64,000 nucleotides of DNA from Pyrofollis japonicus (GCF_033097485.1 NZ_AP028634.1:1541126-1605125); one strand, 5' to 3'; positions 35,304 through 44,766 are shown, counted from the first letter of the stretch. The notes: generated from the letters alone by a model not told the origin. A program made the numbers and translations.

Positions 35304-36040
35304 TCTTCTTCTACTTCGAGCTTGTTACAGAGCTCTCTAGGTATAACCCTCAGCGCTCTACACGCTATTGCGGTTGAGCTGCAAAGAGGGCACTCGATCC
35401 GTTCCTTAAGTCTAAGAACCTTTGCTCGTATACCCTCGGCTTCCAGCCTCTTTTGCAGCCATTCCTCGTCAGCCCACTGATCTGGCCCAAGGAGAACTAT
35501 GTCTGGTTTTATCTCGCGGAGGGGCTCGAGAAAGTCTGTTTTGCTGCCAAGCCTAGCACTATAAACGTATCTTATAGCGGATACGACTTGTAGGCGCTGC
35601 TCCTCCGGCACAATGGGCTCTCTACCCTTCATCTTACGCACTGATTCGTCTCTCGCAACTATCGCGTAGACCCTGCCTAGTCTCCAAGCCTCGCGCAGAA
35701 GCCCTATATGTCCGGGATGAATAAGGTCAAAGGTGCCTGCCACGACTACCTTTGGCCTACTCAGTAGCTCAGACGGCTTCTTCCACTCAAACTCCACTAT
35801 GCCTAGCCAGCGTAGCGCATCGAGAAGCCCTTCAGCATAGGCTATATCGGCTAACGCCGTAAACACGTCGCCTTTCTCAAGATAGTACTTTGCATCAGCT
35901 ATATATCTCTCAACTAGCTCAACAACATGTTTTACGCTCGGATCACTTACCTTATTCTTTACCTTGTCGAGAGCAGCCTCAACATTAGCTATGTAGACCT
36001 CAACCCTCTTGCTCGGCTCAACTTCTTCTAAGCTAACCAC
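35300..36040 (-). CDS. DUF357-cytidylyltransferase fusion (FAD synthase-like)
   Basis: Two parts are visible. Residues ~1-80 are helical and fit DUF357. The rest is a nucleotidyltransferase with VVAGTFDLIHPGHIGLL (HxGH type) and the later RDESVRKMKGREPIVPEEQR segment. Archaeal enzymes of this kind include FAD synthases (RibL) and related adenylyl/cytidylyltransferases. A Cys cluster (ECPLCSSTAIAC) near the C-terminus may bind metal or be redox active. The GTG at 36040 is selected because a TATA-like CCCTAAAAC at about 36080 places transcription just above it. The substrate is inferred. Confidence 0.78.
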   Translation of the reverse strand: MVSLEEVEPSKRVEVYIANVEAALDKVKNKVSDPSVKHVVELVERYIADAKYYLEKGDVFTALADIAYAEGLLDALRWLGIVEFEWKKPSELLSRPKVVVAGTFDLIHPGHIGLLREAWRLGRVYAIVARDESVRKMKGREPIVPEEQRLQVVSAIRYVYSARLGSKTDFLEPLREIKPDIVLLGPDQWADEEWLQKRLEAEGIRAKVLRLKERIECPLCSSTAIACRALRVIPRELCNKLEVEED

Positions 36041-36111
36041 TCCTCTGCGCCCAGAACAAGTATTCTCGCAACGAATAGGAGTTTTAGGGCCTAGACCCAA
36101 TAAGTTTGCGG

Positions 36112-36738
36112 CTACGTAGAGCCAAGGCTCTCGAGATAATCGAGGTCAGCCCATTTAGCACCTGCCTCCGCTTCCCGCCACGCATCCTCAAGCGACTTGT
36201 AGAGAGCCTTGAGAGGAGCCATGCCATCATCGAAGATAAGTTTGTAGAGCCTCTTATAATGCTCTCTTCGCTCCCAAATATAGTGGCTAATTAGTTTACG
36301 TGGCAGCGGCCTCTCGGGTCCTTGTCCTACCCCGGGAGAACGTGGATCCAGGAAAACATGCTTACCAGATAAGTCCTCCACTAGTACTGGATACAGCCGG
36401 CACCTCATAGGCCTTGCGGGGTAAATTACGCATAGCTTTTCTCCCGAAGGCTTCTCTGCTAAGAAGAGGCATCGACCCTTATCATCGCCGCGAAGAAGCA
36501 TGTGAGGCATAAGATCCGCGATTATAACCTTTACGTAACCCTTCAAGAAGCTCTTCCAGTCGATCTCCAGAAACCTAGCCATCCTGACGACATCAAATAT
36601 CGTTAAGGACACATTAGGACCACCGCTGCAACACCTACCACAACGTGTACAACGAAAGCGAAACATGTCGCTGGCTCGCAGTCTTATGAGCCTAGCAGTA
36701 TACTCTTCATACTCGTCAAGCCGCGCATCTGTACCCAT
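36112..36738 (-). CDS. YkgJ-type cysteine-cluster protein
   Basis: The N-terminal CTRCGRCCSGGP (near residue 28) and the later LCVIYPARPMRCRLYP form the cysteine cluster of YkgJ-family proteins, which bind zinc or iron. The protein is soluble, about 208 residues. I chose ATG 36738 (MGTDARLDEYEEY). The frame extends to 36855 but the extra 39 residues are basic and not family-like. It lies between the DUF357 fusion gene (same strand, 71 bases downstream) and tRNA-Thr. Function is unknown. Confidence 0.8.
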   Translation of the reverse strand: MGTDARLDEYEEYTARLIRLRASDMFRFRCTRCGRCCSGGPNVSLTIFDVVRMARFLEIDWKSFLKGYVKVIIADLMPHMLLRGDDKGRCLFLAEKPSGEKLCVIYPARPMRCRLYPVLVEDLSGKHVFLDPRSPGVGQGPERPLPRKLISHYIWERREHYKRLYKLIFDDGMAPLKALYKSLEDAWREAEAGAKWADLDYLESLGST

Positions 36739-36874
36739 TCGAGGAAACCCCCTTAAGCTAGTCGCTCTGAGGCTGACCCTAATTAGGCCTAGCCGCAAGA
36801 AGCCGTAACGGATTAAAACACGAACCGCTAAAGATAGAGAAGAACCACGGAACAAGACCGGGCCTCCCCGAGGC

Positions 36875-36950
36875 GCCGCCGTAGCTCAGCGGGCAGAGCG
36901 CCGGCCTTGTAAGCCGGTGGTCGCGGGTTCAAATCCCGCCGGCGGCTCCA
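36875..36950 (+). tRNA. tRNA-Thr (TGT)
   Basis: The acceptor GCCGCCG (36875-36881) pairs with CGGCGGC (36940-36946), followed by U and an encoded CCA. The anticodon stem CCGGC/GCCGG encloses the loop CTTGTAA, giving anticodon TGT for threonine. The T arm is GCGGG-TTCAAAT-CCCGC. There is no intron. Confidence 0.93.
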
Positions 36951-37303
36951 CCTATTTAGCCCAATTGCACCACTATGTACCAAGGTAGGTCTATAGCTAT
37001 GCCCCTTGCTCAACTATAACACCTATACGTTGACACTGTGATCCATACTCTTGCTTATTCGCGCCACATCGAGGAAACCTATGTTTTCAAGCATTGATAC
37101 CATATTAATGTTTATATATGACCTCTATACACTATTTGACTATTAAGCTAAGTATTGTAAAAGTCTATATTTAAAAAACTAATAGGCCTACAAGATGAAA
37201 AGGAGTCTTGGTATGGTAGTTGTTCTAGCGTATACGTGATTTAGTGGGAAAGTAATTGGTAAGATTTTAAAACTGCCGACTTCATAGAAGGGCTTGGAGG
37301 TGC
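36951..37303. other. Intergenic region upstream of livK
   Basis: About 350 bases, AT-rich in the second half. No coding frame or repeat is convincing. A TATA-like GATTTTAAAACT at 37263-37274 precedes livK by about 36 bases and is the likely promoter. GGAGG at 37296-37300 is its ribosome-binding site. Confidence 0.55.
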
Positions 37304-37309
37304 GTGTTT

Positions 37310-38686
37310 TTGAGCAGAACAGGCCTCATCGTCGCAACCGTTATTGTAATCCTCCTTGTTGCTGGAATAGCTATATACTATTCCAAGGGTGGAGGTAAGA
37401 CATCAACAACAACTCCAACAACAGCTACGAGTCCGACTACAGCCCCATCTACATCATCAACACCGCTTACGTCAAGTCCGCAAACCACGACCACGATCTC
37501 AACACCTACTGGTACAGTGACAACAACCATCGCTGGTACTGCAACTGGGCTCCCTAAGGAGATTCCTATAGGTCTCGCAATAGCAGTCAGCGGTGGCTAC
37601 GCAGTAGACGGTCCTCGCCGACTAAAGGGCGCACTACTAGCAATTGAGGAAATGAATAAACTTCTTGAGCAAGCCGGCGCTCCATTCCGCTTTAAGCCAA
37701 TACACGAAGACACTAAGGCCAATCCACAGGAAGCAGTTAATGTAGTTAAGAGGTTCATAAGCAACGGCATACAAGTGATCATTGGACCGCTTTCAACAAG
37801 CGAAACGGCTGCAGTAATGCCTATAGCAAATGATGCCCACGTTGTCGTCATAAGCCCCAGCAGCACTGGCAAGGCAGCAGCCTTCCCCGATGACTATGTG
37901 TTCAGAATGCCCCCACCCGATACAGCACAGGGACCAGCACTCGCCAAGCTAATCTATAACCTAGGGTACAGGAAGCTCGTCATAATAGCCCGCAACGACG
38001 ACTATGGTCGTGGCCTCGCAGAGCTAGTAAAGAACACGTTTACGAAGCTCGGCGGAAAAGCCGAAATGATACTCTACCACCCCGAGAAGCAGGACCTTAG
38101 CCAGGAGGTAAACACGCTTGCAGCAAAGGTCTCGAAATTCGGCGCCGACAAGAAGACAGCAGTACTCATAATAGCATTCGATAACGACGGTCGCCAGATA
38201 CTCGAAAGAGCATCAAAGATAGATGTGCTAGGAAAGGTCCAGTGGTTCGGACCAGACTCAATGGCGCGAAAGACCTTCGTACAAGTACCCGAAATAGCTG
38301 CATTCCTCGAAAAAGTACACATACTAATAACAAAGCCAGCAATAGCCCGTAACCCGGTAACTGAGCACTTCGAGAAACTATATGAGCAAAAGTACGGCGA
38401 GAAACCAACACCATATGCATACTATGCATACGATGCTGCTTGGATAGCGATGCTAAGCGTACTAACGGCTGGCAAGTACGATGGTGAAGCCATTAAGGCT
38501 GTTCTACCAACAGTAGCGTTCCACTTCATGGGAGCAACTGGCCACAAGGTGCTCGATAAGAATGGTGACGCTGCGATAGCCGACTATACAATATCAACTG
38601 TGGTAAAGACTGACGGAGGATACGCGTTCAAGGACATAGGTATACTGCATGGAGCTACTGGCGCTGTTGAATGGTACAAGAGCTAA
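37310..38686 (+). CDS. livK: Branched-chain amino-acid-type ABC substrate-binding protein
   Basis: An N-terminal membrane helix is followed by a ~45-residue Thr/Ser/Pro-rich linker and a type I periplasmic-binding fold: IPIGLAIAVSGGYAVDGPRR, then VIIGPLSTSETAAVMPIA and GYRKLVIIARNDDYGRG. This architecture anchors the binder to the membrane and holds it near the S-layer. GGAGG at 37296-37300 is nine bases from TTG 37310; GTG 37304 is too close. It heads the Liv importer, but a T-rich tract after its stop and a 211-base gap suggest it is made in excess over livGFHM. Ligand may be Leu/Ile/Val or another amino acid or amide. Confidence 0.88.
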   Translation: MSRTGLIVATVIVILLVAGIAIYYSKGGGKTSTTTPTTATSPTTAPSTSSTPLTSSPQTTTTISTPTGTVTTTIAGTATGLPKEIPIGLAIAVSGGYAVDGPRRLKGALLAIEEMNKLLEQAGAPFRFKPIHEDTKANPQEAVNVVKRFISNGIQVIIGPLSTSETAAVMPIANDAHVVVISPSSTGKAAAFPDDYVFRMPPPDTAQGPALAKLIYNLGYRKLVIIARNDDYGRGLAELVKNTFTKLGGKAEMILYHPEKQDLSQEVNTLAAKVSKFGADKKTAVLIIAFDNDGRQILERASKIDVLGKVQWFGPDSMARKTFVQVPEIAAFLEKVHILITKPAIARNPVTEHFEKLYEQKYGEKPTPYAYYAYDAAWIAMLSVLTAGKYDGEAIKAVLPTVAFHFMGATGHKVLDKNGDAAIADYTISTVVKTDGGYAFKDIGILHGATGAVEWYKS

Positions 38687-38730
38687 ACATAACTAACAAA
38701 GTAGGCTAAGGGGTGAACGTTTTTGGAAAA

Positions 38731-38742
38731 TATGGTTTTTTG
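38731..38742 (+). terminator. T-tract after livK
   Basis: GGTTTTTTGTC about 45 bases after the livK stop, ahead of livG, could partly terminate transcription and leave livK as a separate abundant message. Confidence 0.4.
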
Positions 38743-38897
38743 TCAATTAGCCACGTATTTCTTCCTATCAGGTGTCATTCCAAGCTCTGTTTATTATCTG
38801 CTTAGTCTTTGAGCCTCCTCTCTGGGCGATAATGTTGCGATGACTCAGCTATAGTGCTAGAAATCAACTCGACTAAGATTTAGAAGGTGATCGTAGT

Positions 38898-39680
38898 ATG
38901 CCTCATACGGTTGCTCTACGAACAGTTGATTTGAAAAAATATTTCGGAGGTATACGTGCGTTAGACGGTGTAAGTATTGAGATCCGGGAAGGCGAGTTCG
39001 TAGGGTTAATAGGGCCCAACGGTAGTGGTAAGACGACGCTCTTCAACGTTATTTCTGGCGTTTACAAGCCCGATAGCGGTAAAGTTTACTTCTACGATAA
39101 GGATGTAACGGGTCTTCCTCCTCACGATCTCTACAAGCTTGGCCTTGTAAGGAGTTTCCAGATCCCGCGCCTCTGGATGAACATGACGGTAACAGAGAAT
39201 GCTGCGACAGCTGCCCGCGAAAGGTATGGGGCCAACCCGGTTTCTTCTGTACTCAAGCGCCGACTATGGGTTAATTGGGAACGCGATGAGAGCGAGAGAG
39301 GTCTTGCTGGAAAGGTCTTCAGCACACTTGAAAAGCTCTCACTTATTCGTGTTCTCCTCAACCCTGCTCACAGTGTTAGCGGTGGCCAGATGAAGCTGAC
39401 AGACATATCCCGCGCCCTCGTAGGAGAGGCAAAGCTCTTACTTCTTGATGAGCCTACAGCTGGCGTGGCACCTAAGCTTTCAAGGGATATTTTCCGCACA
39501 CTTGAGGCATTAAACCGGGAGGGTCTGACAATTTTCGTTATAGAACATCGTCTTGAAGTCCTATTTGACTATGTTGAGAGGGTAATTGTTATGCATGAAG
39601 GCCGTGTTCTCACGGAGGGTACCCCCGACGAGGTAGTAAACGATCCACGTGTACTTGATGCTTATCTAGGTGAAGCTTAA
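38898..39680 (+). CDS. livG: Liv-type ABC transporter ATP-binding protein LivG
   Basis: Walker A is GPNGSGKTTLFN (near residue 39). The ABC signature reads VSGGQMKLTDISRAL, and Walker B is LLLLDEPTAGVAP. The LivG-type C-terminal FEYV/FDYVERVIVMHEGR and YLG end are present. The protein energises the amino-acid importer together with LivF. Gene order livG-livF-livH-livM is compact: gaps of 11, about 19 and 3 bases. ATG 38898 has GAAGGTGA upstream. The 260-residue length is normal. Confidence 0.93.
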   Translation: MPHTVALRTVDLKKYFGGIRALDGVSIEIREGEFVGLIGPNGSGKTTLFNVISGVYKPDSGKVYFYDKDVTGLPPHDLYKLGLVRSFQIPRLWMNMTVTENAATAARERYGANPVSSVLKRRLWVNWERDESERGLAGKVFSTLEKLSLIRVLLNPAHSVSGGQMKLTDISRALVGEAKLLLLDEPTAGVAPKLSRDIFRTLEALNREGLTIFVIEHRLEVLFDYVERVIVMHEGRVLTEGTPDEVVNDPRVLDAYLGEA

Positions 39681-39691
39681 GGTGGTGTCAG

Positions 39692-40429
39692 ATGAACACG
39701 CGTATTCTTGAAACACGGAAACTAAGTGGTGGATACGCCGATGTTCCTATAGTGCAGGACGTTGATGTATACGTCGAGAAAGGTGAAATAGTGGCACTTG
39801 TTGGTCCCAACGGTGCAGGCAAGAGTACGCTCCTCAAGACTATCTATGGGATAGCGAAGGTTTTTGGAGGGAAAGTAGTCTTTGACTCGAAGGATGTGAC
39901 AGCCCTTCCCCCGGAAAAGAAAACAATGTTAGGAATGGGCTTTGTTCCTCAAACGGATAATGTTTTTCCTGATTTAACCGTTGAAGAGAATCTTGAGATG
40001 GGTGCTTACCTAGTACGTGATGAGAACAAAATTAGGGATGCAATGGAGACTATATTTAACATATTTCCGGCACTCCGTGAGCTACGCCACGTATTAGCAG
40101 GGTCTCTTAGCGGTGGCCAGCAGAGGATGGTTGCTGTTGGCCGCGCCCTCATGACTAGGCCCAAAATATTGCTCCTTGACGAGCCAACTGCAGGCCTGGC
40201 TCCAAAGATAGCCATTGAGTTACTTAACACGCTTAAGACTATACGTGAGGAAGCAAATGTGTCCATACTTATTGTTGAGCAGCATGCTCGCAGGGCCCTC
40301 GAGCTATCCGATAGGGGCTATGTCCTTGTCTATGGAAAGATAGCTGCAGAGGGCCTTGGAAAAGAGATCCTTTCCCGCCCTGATCTACAAAAACTCTTCC
40401 TTGGTGGTCGTCGCAGTGAAGTAGACTAG
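39692..40429 (+). CDS. livF: Liv-type ABC transporter ATP-binding protein LivF
   Basis: Walker A is GPNGAGKSTLLKTI (near residue 36), the signature LSGGQQRMVAVGRAL and Walker B ILLLDEPTAGLAPK. The segment LGMGFVPQTDNVFPDLTVEENL is typical of LivF and differs from LivG by the longer PQ loop. It pairs with LivG as the second ATPase of the importer. The gene starts 11 bases after livG, with AAGGTGG before the ATG. Confidence 0.93.
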   Translation: MNTRILETRKLSGGYADVPIVQDVDVYVEKGEIVALVGPNGAGKSTLLKTIYGIAKVFGGKVVFDSKDVTALPPEKKTMLGMGFVPQTDNVFPDLTVEENLEMGAYLVRDENKIRDAMETIFNIFPALRELRHVLAGSLSGGQQRMVAVGRALMTRPKILLLDEPTAGLAPKIAIELLNTLKTIREEANVSILIVEQHARRALELSDRGYVLVYGKIAAEGLGKEILSRPDLQKLFLGGRRSEVD

Positions 40430-40448
40430 GCAGAGAGGGGTGTCCGAA

Positions 40449-41387
40449 ATGGGCGTGTTCCTCTATGGCTCAATAGGCGCAACTCTTAACGGTTTACTTG
40501 TTGGCAGTCTCTACGGGCTCATGGGGCTGGGATTAGCACTGATATATAGAGTTACGCGAATACCTAACTTTGCCTATGCAGAGTACATAACTTACGGAGG
40601 ATATGCTGCAGCCTTTGCAGCATCACTTGCTACTGGAAGTCTTGGCGTCATGCTTGCTGGGCTTGCTGCAATAGCTCTGGCAGCGGTTATTGCACTTGTT
40701 AGCGACGAGCTAGGATTTAAGCCTCTATGGAAGCGCGGCGCCTCCTCGTTGCACTTGCTAGTAGCCTCTATCGGTATAGGTCTTGTACTAAGATACGGCC
40801 TTCTCGGCATAGTTGTGCTGTTCTTCGGTACAAAGTACCTTGAGGTCGCTACTCCTCAGCGTAGTACAACACTCATATCAATCGGAGGAATAGCGTCACT
40901 GACTACGGCGCATATACTTGCAATTGCATCAACAATAGTCTTCGCAATATTATTGTGGCTAATGTTCACTAGGACGAGGACCGGTAAGGCTATGAGAGCT
41001 ACTGCGAGTAACCCCATACTCGCTAGAATTTCGGGCATAAACATATTCCTGGTGAGGAGAATAACTTGGCTAATAGCTGGCGCTCTTGCAGGGTTCTCAG
41101 GGTTCGTTTATGCATACTACAATGTAGTTAACCCTGAGAGCGGGTGGCTGATGCTCCTCTATATCTTCGCTGCAGCGACAATGGGCGGATTTACATTCCT
41201 TGGCACAATGATCTCTGGCATAATACTCGGACTAGCTGAGTACTATACGAGTTTCATTGGAGACTATTTTATTGGTGGTGTTTCCCAATACTCACCAATA
41301 ATTGCATTGATAACGCTCTTCCTAGTCCTCTTGTTCAAGCCTCAAGGCGTGATAAGAATGGAGGCATTTGCTGTGAGGAGGGCGTGA
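40449..41387 (+). CDS. livH: Liv-type ABC transporter permease LivH
   Basis: A polytopic protein with about eight membrane spans. The N-terminal GLLVGSLYGLMGLGLALIYR and the cytoplasmic RTGKAMRATASNPILARISG loop are characteristic of LivH. It forms one half of the channel with LivM. GAGAGGGG at 40432-40440 favours ATG 40449; GTG 40440 is an alternative. It ends three bases before the livM ATG, so translation is coupled. Confidence 0.9.
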   Translation: MGVFLYGSIGATLNGLLVGSLYGLMGLGLALIYRVTRIPNFAYAEYITYGGYAAAFAASLATGSLGVMLAGLAAIALAAVIALVSDELGFKPLWKRGASSLHLLVASIGIGLVLRYGLLGIVVLFFGTKYLEVATPQRSTTLISIGGIASLTTAHILAIASTIVFAILLWLMFTRTRTGKAMRATASNPILARISGINIFLVRRITWLIAGALAGFSGFVYAYYNVVNPESGWLMLLYIFAAATMGGFTFLGTMISGIILGLAEYYTSFIGDYFIGGVSQYSPIIALITLFLVLLFKPQGVIRMEAFAVRRA

Positions 41388-41390
41388 GCC

Positions 41391-42500
41391 ATGGCGGCTA
41401 TAACGGGTATATTAGTGCAATATATAGTCCTTTACGCGGTTTACGCCATATTGGCCCTTAGCTTTAACATAGAGTATGGCTTCGGCGGTATACCCAACTT
41501 CGGTAAAGTACTCTTTGTGAGCCTCGGCGCTTACTCTGCTGGCTGGTTGGTAGCAGACTTTGTGGTGAAAGCTGGCTCAGCAGGGCTCGGCATCCCGGTA
41601 GAGGCAAGCGGTATGCCAGCATACTGTACGGGTACCGGAAAAACAGTCATGACAATGGCGGTCCACAAGGGTGTTATATCACCCGCAACACTGATAGCGT
41701 TGTTTATAGCATCGCTAATACTTGCGGCAATAGTAGGTATGGTAACTGGCATCGTGGCTAGCTACCCAGCGCTTCGCTTAGGAGGAGACTTCCTAGCAAT
41801 AAGCCTACTTGCTCTCGGAGAAATAGTCCGAATATGGGCATATAACAGCCAGTGGCCAGCATGCAGCTTCAACGGTATATCGGGAATACCTGGCCCCTTT
41901 GACTGGCTTGGCAGAATAAAAGACTATGCATATGCAGCACTCCTAATAGTAATGCTGATACTAGTCTACATCTACGTTGAGCTAGCAACAAATAGCCCGT
42001 GGGGCAGAGCCCTCAAAGCAATGCGAGACGACGAGATAGCGGCAGAGGTATACGGGTATAACGTGCCCCGCGTGAGAATGCAGGCATTAGCCGTTGGCTC
42101 GGCGCTCGCAGCAATGGCTGGAGCACTCCTCGTATTCTACTCCGGAAACGTTAATGCTAACACGTATAAGCCGGACATGACGTTCATGGTAATAGTTGCA
42201 ACCCTCCTAGGCGGCGCAGCAAACAACGTTGGCGCCCTCATAGGTGCGGCAATAATAGCGGGTATAGAGGTGTTCCTCAACCCGAGCTCGTTGCTAGCAA
42301 TGGGAATCACGCTGCCAGACAATGTTGCCCTAGCACTACCATACATGAAATACGTGTTGCTTGGCGTGATAATAGTCTTAGTGCTACTGTATAGGCCGCA
42401 GGGCTTGCTCCCAGAGAAGCCGCTGAGGACACCAATAGTTGAGAAGGCCAAGCAGAAACTAGAAGAGTTCCAGAAAGCGATTCAGTCGCAGCAGAAATAA
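41391..42500 (+). CDS. livM: Liv-type ABC transporter permease LivM
   Basis: A permease of about 369 residues with about nine membrane spans. The conserved loop SPWGRALKAMRDDEIAAEVYG and the early FNIEYGFGGIPNFGKVLF match LivM. The C-terminal tail is charged (KQKLEEFQKAIQSQQK) and cytoplasmic. It completes the livGFHM set. A T6 tract at about 42529-42534 beyond the stop is a likely terminator. Confidence 0.9.
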   Translation: MAAITGILVQYIVLYAVYAILALSFNIEYGFGGIPNFGKVLFVSLGAYSAGWLVADFVVKAGSAGLGIPVEASGMPAYCTGTGKTVMTMAVHKGVISPATLIALFIASLILAAIVGMVTGIVASYPALRLGGDFLAISLLALGEIVRIWAYNSQWPACSFNGISGIPGPFDWLGRIKDYAYAALLIVMLILVYIYVELATNSPWGRALKAMRDDEIAAEVYGYNVPRVRMQALAVGSALAAMAGALLVFYSGNVNANTYKPDMTFMVIVATLLGGAANNVGALIGAAIIAGIEVFLNPSSLLAMGITLPDNVALALPYMKYVLLGVIIVLVLLYRPQGLLPEKPLRTPIVEKAKQKLEEFQKAIQSQQK

Positions 42501-42525
42501 ATACATGGCACATGCAATATATATG

Positions 42526-42536
42526 ATTTTTTAAAG
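42526..42536 (+). terminator. T-tract after livM
   Basis: A GATTTTTTAAAG tract lies about 30 bases after the livM stop, with further T-rich sequence after it. It is the likely end of the livGFHM transcript. Confidence 0.45.
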
Positions 42537-42693
42537 CTCCTATACTGTGTTTCTCTTTTCTATCCTATCGCTATTTTATAAGGAATCGTATTAACCGGAT
42601 TGATTATCAGAAATAAATTCCTCAAAGCGATATTTTCCCCCAGTATTCCCCCTATTCAGCGTTAAATATAGTAGACCGAACATCTTTAGAAAC

Positions 42694-42703
42694 ACTTAAA
42701 TAT
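42694..42703 (+). promoter_or_regulatory. TATA box of the KamA-family gene
   Basis: CACTTAAATATAATC around this position is a good archaeal TATA box, about 50 bases before TTG 42749. AAAGGGGG at 42734-42741 is the ribosome-binding site that decides the TTG start. Confidence 0.5.
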
Positions 42704-42748
42704 AATCATTGGTGGCACGCCAATATCACGGAGAAAGGGGGTTAAACC

Positions 42749-44725
42749 TTGGGCTCGCAAGACCCCTCTCAGTTCCAAAACACACTTATCCGACAAGGTA
42801 TATATCCACAACCAGTCCACGTTAGGTACTATCTTGAAGACATCCATGAGGCGAAGGTAGATATATTAGCAGAAGTGCCCTGGCGCTACTACCCCGTCTC
42901 TCCCGAAGACGTTGAAAAGATGTGGGCTGAAGCGCCGGCGATCTATAAGATTCTCCGAGAAGCCCCCGACCTAGAGACAGCTCGCAAAAAACTCTACGAG
43001 TACCTAGCCGAGTGGGAGCTCAAGGTCCGCGAGGGCGAGATAGACTTACACCCACTGGACCAATGGCTAGCCCTTCAAGCAATCAACATCTTTCGCAATA
43101 TATTGTCTAAGAGGAACGAGAAAATAGCAACCTTTAGCACTCTCGAGTACTTGTACCGCCTAGCTAAGAACGATGAATCGGTCTACGACGAGGTGGGAAT
43201 GGGCTTCATAGAGGAGTTCAGACACTTATTCAAAGCCATACACGGTACAGCGAAGTACTCCATGGGCTGGCTTGGTGAGAAGCTCGGAGGAGAAGAACCC
43301 ATACTCAAGTTCCTCCGCTCACATGGAAGGCAGGCAGCGCTTCTCCGCTCGGAGTACCTCGACAGGCTGGGTCACTTCGTCCTAAACTATGTCAAGAGGT
43401 ACCGTTCCGGACTAGACCCTAAGGTCATAGAGGAGCGCAAGAAGAATAGGCAGAAAATCCTCGACTACCTAGGCGCCACGCTGGACGATTGGTATGATTA
43501 TCACTGGCAGTTCCGAAACATATTCAAAACAATGAAGCACGTAGATATGCTAAAAGAACTCGTACCGCTTACCCCCGAGGATATACATAACATAAAGCTA
43601 GCAATTGAGAACAGAATACCCTTCGGTATAACCCCCTACTATCTGAGCCTATTCGACTTCACGCGTGCTGACCGGAAGTACGACTTCGTCGTCCGTAGCC
43701 AAGTAATTCCACCAAAGTGGTATGTTGAGCAAATGATTAAGCACCGCCAGGACAGACGCTACGTCTTCGACTTCATGAGAGAGGCTGATACCTCTCCACA
43801 TGACCTTATAACGAGGAGATACCCCCTCGTTGTTATCATAAAGGTGTCCGATACTTGTCCACAGATATGTGTCTACTGTCAGAGGAACTGGGAAATAGAG
43901 TCTGCAATGTTTCCCGAAGGAATAATTCTTCCATGGAGAATAGATAAGGCCATAGAATGGGTAGCAGAGCACGACACCATAATAGACGTATTGCTGACCG
44001 GCGGCGAGCCGATGATACTCGGAGAGAAGAGGCTTGAGAGAATAATAAAGAAGCTCGCAGAGATAGATCATGTGAAGCACATACGTATCGGCAGCAGAAT
44101 CGTGGTAACGGTACCAATGAGGATAACCGACGAGACAGCCGAAATGCTTGGAAGCTACATAGAGCCAGGTCGCCGCAACATAGCCTTCGTAACGCATGTA
44201 GAGGGAGTAGAGGAAGTAACACCCGAGATGGCTGAGGCGGTGAAGAAGCTGAGGAAGCAAGGCATCTATGTGTACAACCAGCAAGTATACAGGTTCCAGA
44301 CCAGCAGGAGATTCTACTACGTAGCAACAAGGATAGCACTCAAACAGATAGGTATAGACCCGTACTACAACTTCTACCCCAAGGGCAAGTTCGAGCAAAA
44401 AGACTACCTTGTACCCATAGCGAGAATAGTGCAGGAGAGAAAAGAAGAGGCAAGGCTCCTGCCAGGCATCTTCCGTACAGACGAGCCAGTATTCAACGTG
44501 CCAGCACTTGGCAAGAACCACCTACGCGCATGGCAGGACAGAGAGCTCATTGCCGTAACGCCCCGCTACGGGAACAGAATATACCTATGGCACCCATGGG
44601 AGAAAGGAATAGCCCCAATAAGCCCATGGCCATACGTCGACGTACCGATATACGACTATCTAAAGCGCCTAGAAGAAGAAGGCGAAGACCCCAAGGAATA
44701 CGAGACCATCTGGTACTACTACTAA
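42749..44725 (+). CDS. KamA-family radical SAM aminomutase-like enzyme with long N-terminal extension
   Basis: The radical SAM motif C370-x3-C374-x2-C377 (DTCPQICVYC) is followed by LLTGGEPMI and RIGSRIVVTVPMRI, as in lysine and glutamate 2,3-aminomutases. A late FNVPALGKNHL probably holds the PLP lysine. These enzymes move an amino group using SAM and PLP. The iron-sulfur motif lies ~240 residues later than in classic lysine 2,3-aminomutase; the extra N-terminus is helical and rich in Tyr/Arg. It sits right after the amino-acid importer with its own TATA box. Role could be amino-acid breakdown or beta-amino-acid solutes; substrate unproven. Confidence 0.82.
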   Translation: MGSQDPSQFQNTLIRQGIYPQPVHVRYYLEDIHEAKVDILAEVPWRYYPVSPEDVEKMWAEAPAIYKILREAPDLETARKKLYEYLAEWELKVREGEIDLHPLDQWLALQAINIFRNILSKRNEKIATFSTLEYLYRLAKNDESVYDEVGMGFIEEFRHLFKAIHGTAKYSMGWLGEKLGGEEPILKFLRSHGRQAALLRSEYLDRLGHFVLNYVKRYRSGLDPKVIEERKKNRQKILDYLGATLDDWYDYHWQFRNIFKTMKHVDMLKELVPLTPEDIHNIKLAIENRIPFGITPYYLSLFDFTRADRKYDFVVRSQVIPPKWYVEQMIKHRQDRRYVFDFMREADTSPHDLITRRYPLVVIIKVSDTCPQICVYCQRNWEIESAMFPEGIILPWRIDKAIEWVAEHDTIIDVLLTGGEPMILGEKRLERIIKKLAEIDHVKHIRIGSRIVVTVPMRITDETAEMLGSYIEPGRRNIAFVTHVEGVEEVTPEMAEAVKKLRKQGIYVYNQQVYRFQTSRRFYYVATRIALKQIGIDPYYNFYPKGKFEQKDYLVPIARIVQERKEEARLLPGIFRTDEPVFNVPALGKNHLRAWQDRELIAVTPRYGNRIYLWHPWEKGIAPISPWPYVDVPIYDYLKRLEEEGEDPKEYETIWYYY

Positions 44726-44745
44726 GCAAAAACACTGACTCCTTT

Positions 44746-44766
44746 ACGTTTTTCTTAGTTTTTCTT
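44746..44766 (+). terminator. T-rich terminator after the KamA-family gene
   Basis: The region after the stop contains several T runs (CGTTTTTCTTAGTTTTTC and more downstream), the usual archaeal termination signal. Confidence 0.5.

Noticed and set aside
43649-44521. Long minus-strand open frame inside the KamA-family gene
   Set aside because: Tyr/Leu/His-rich shadow of a clear radical SAM coding frame.
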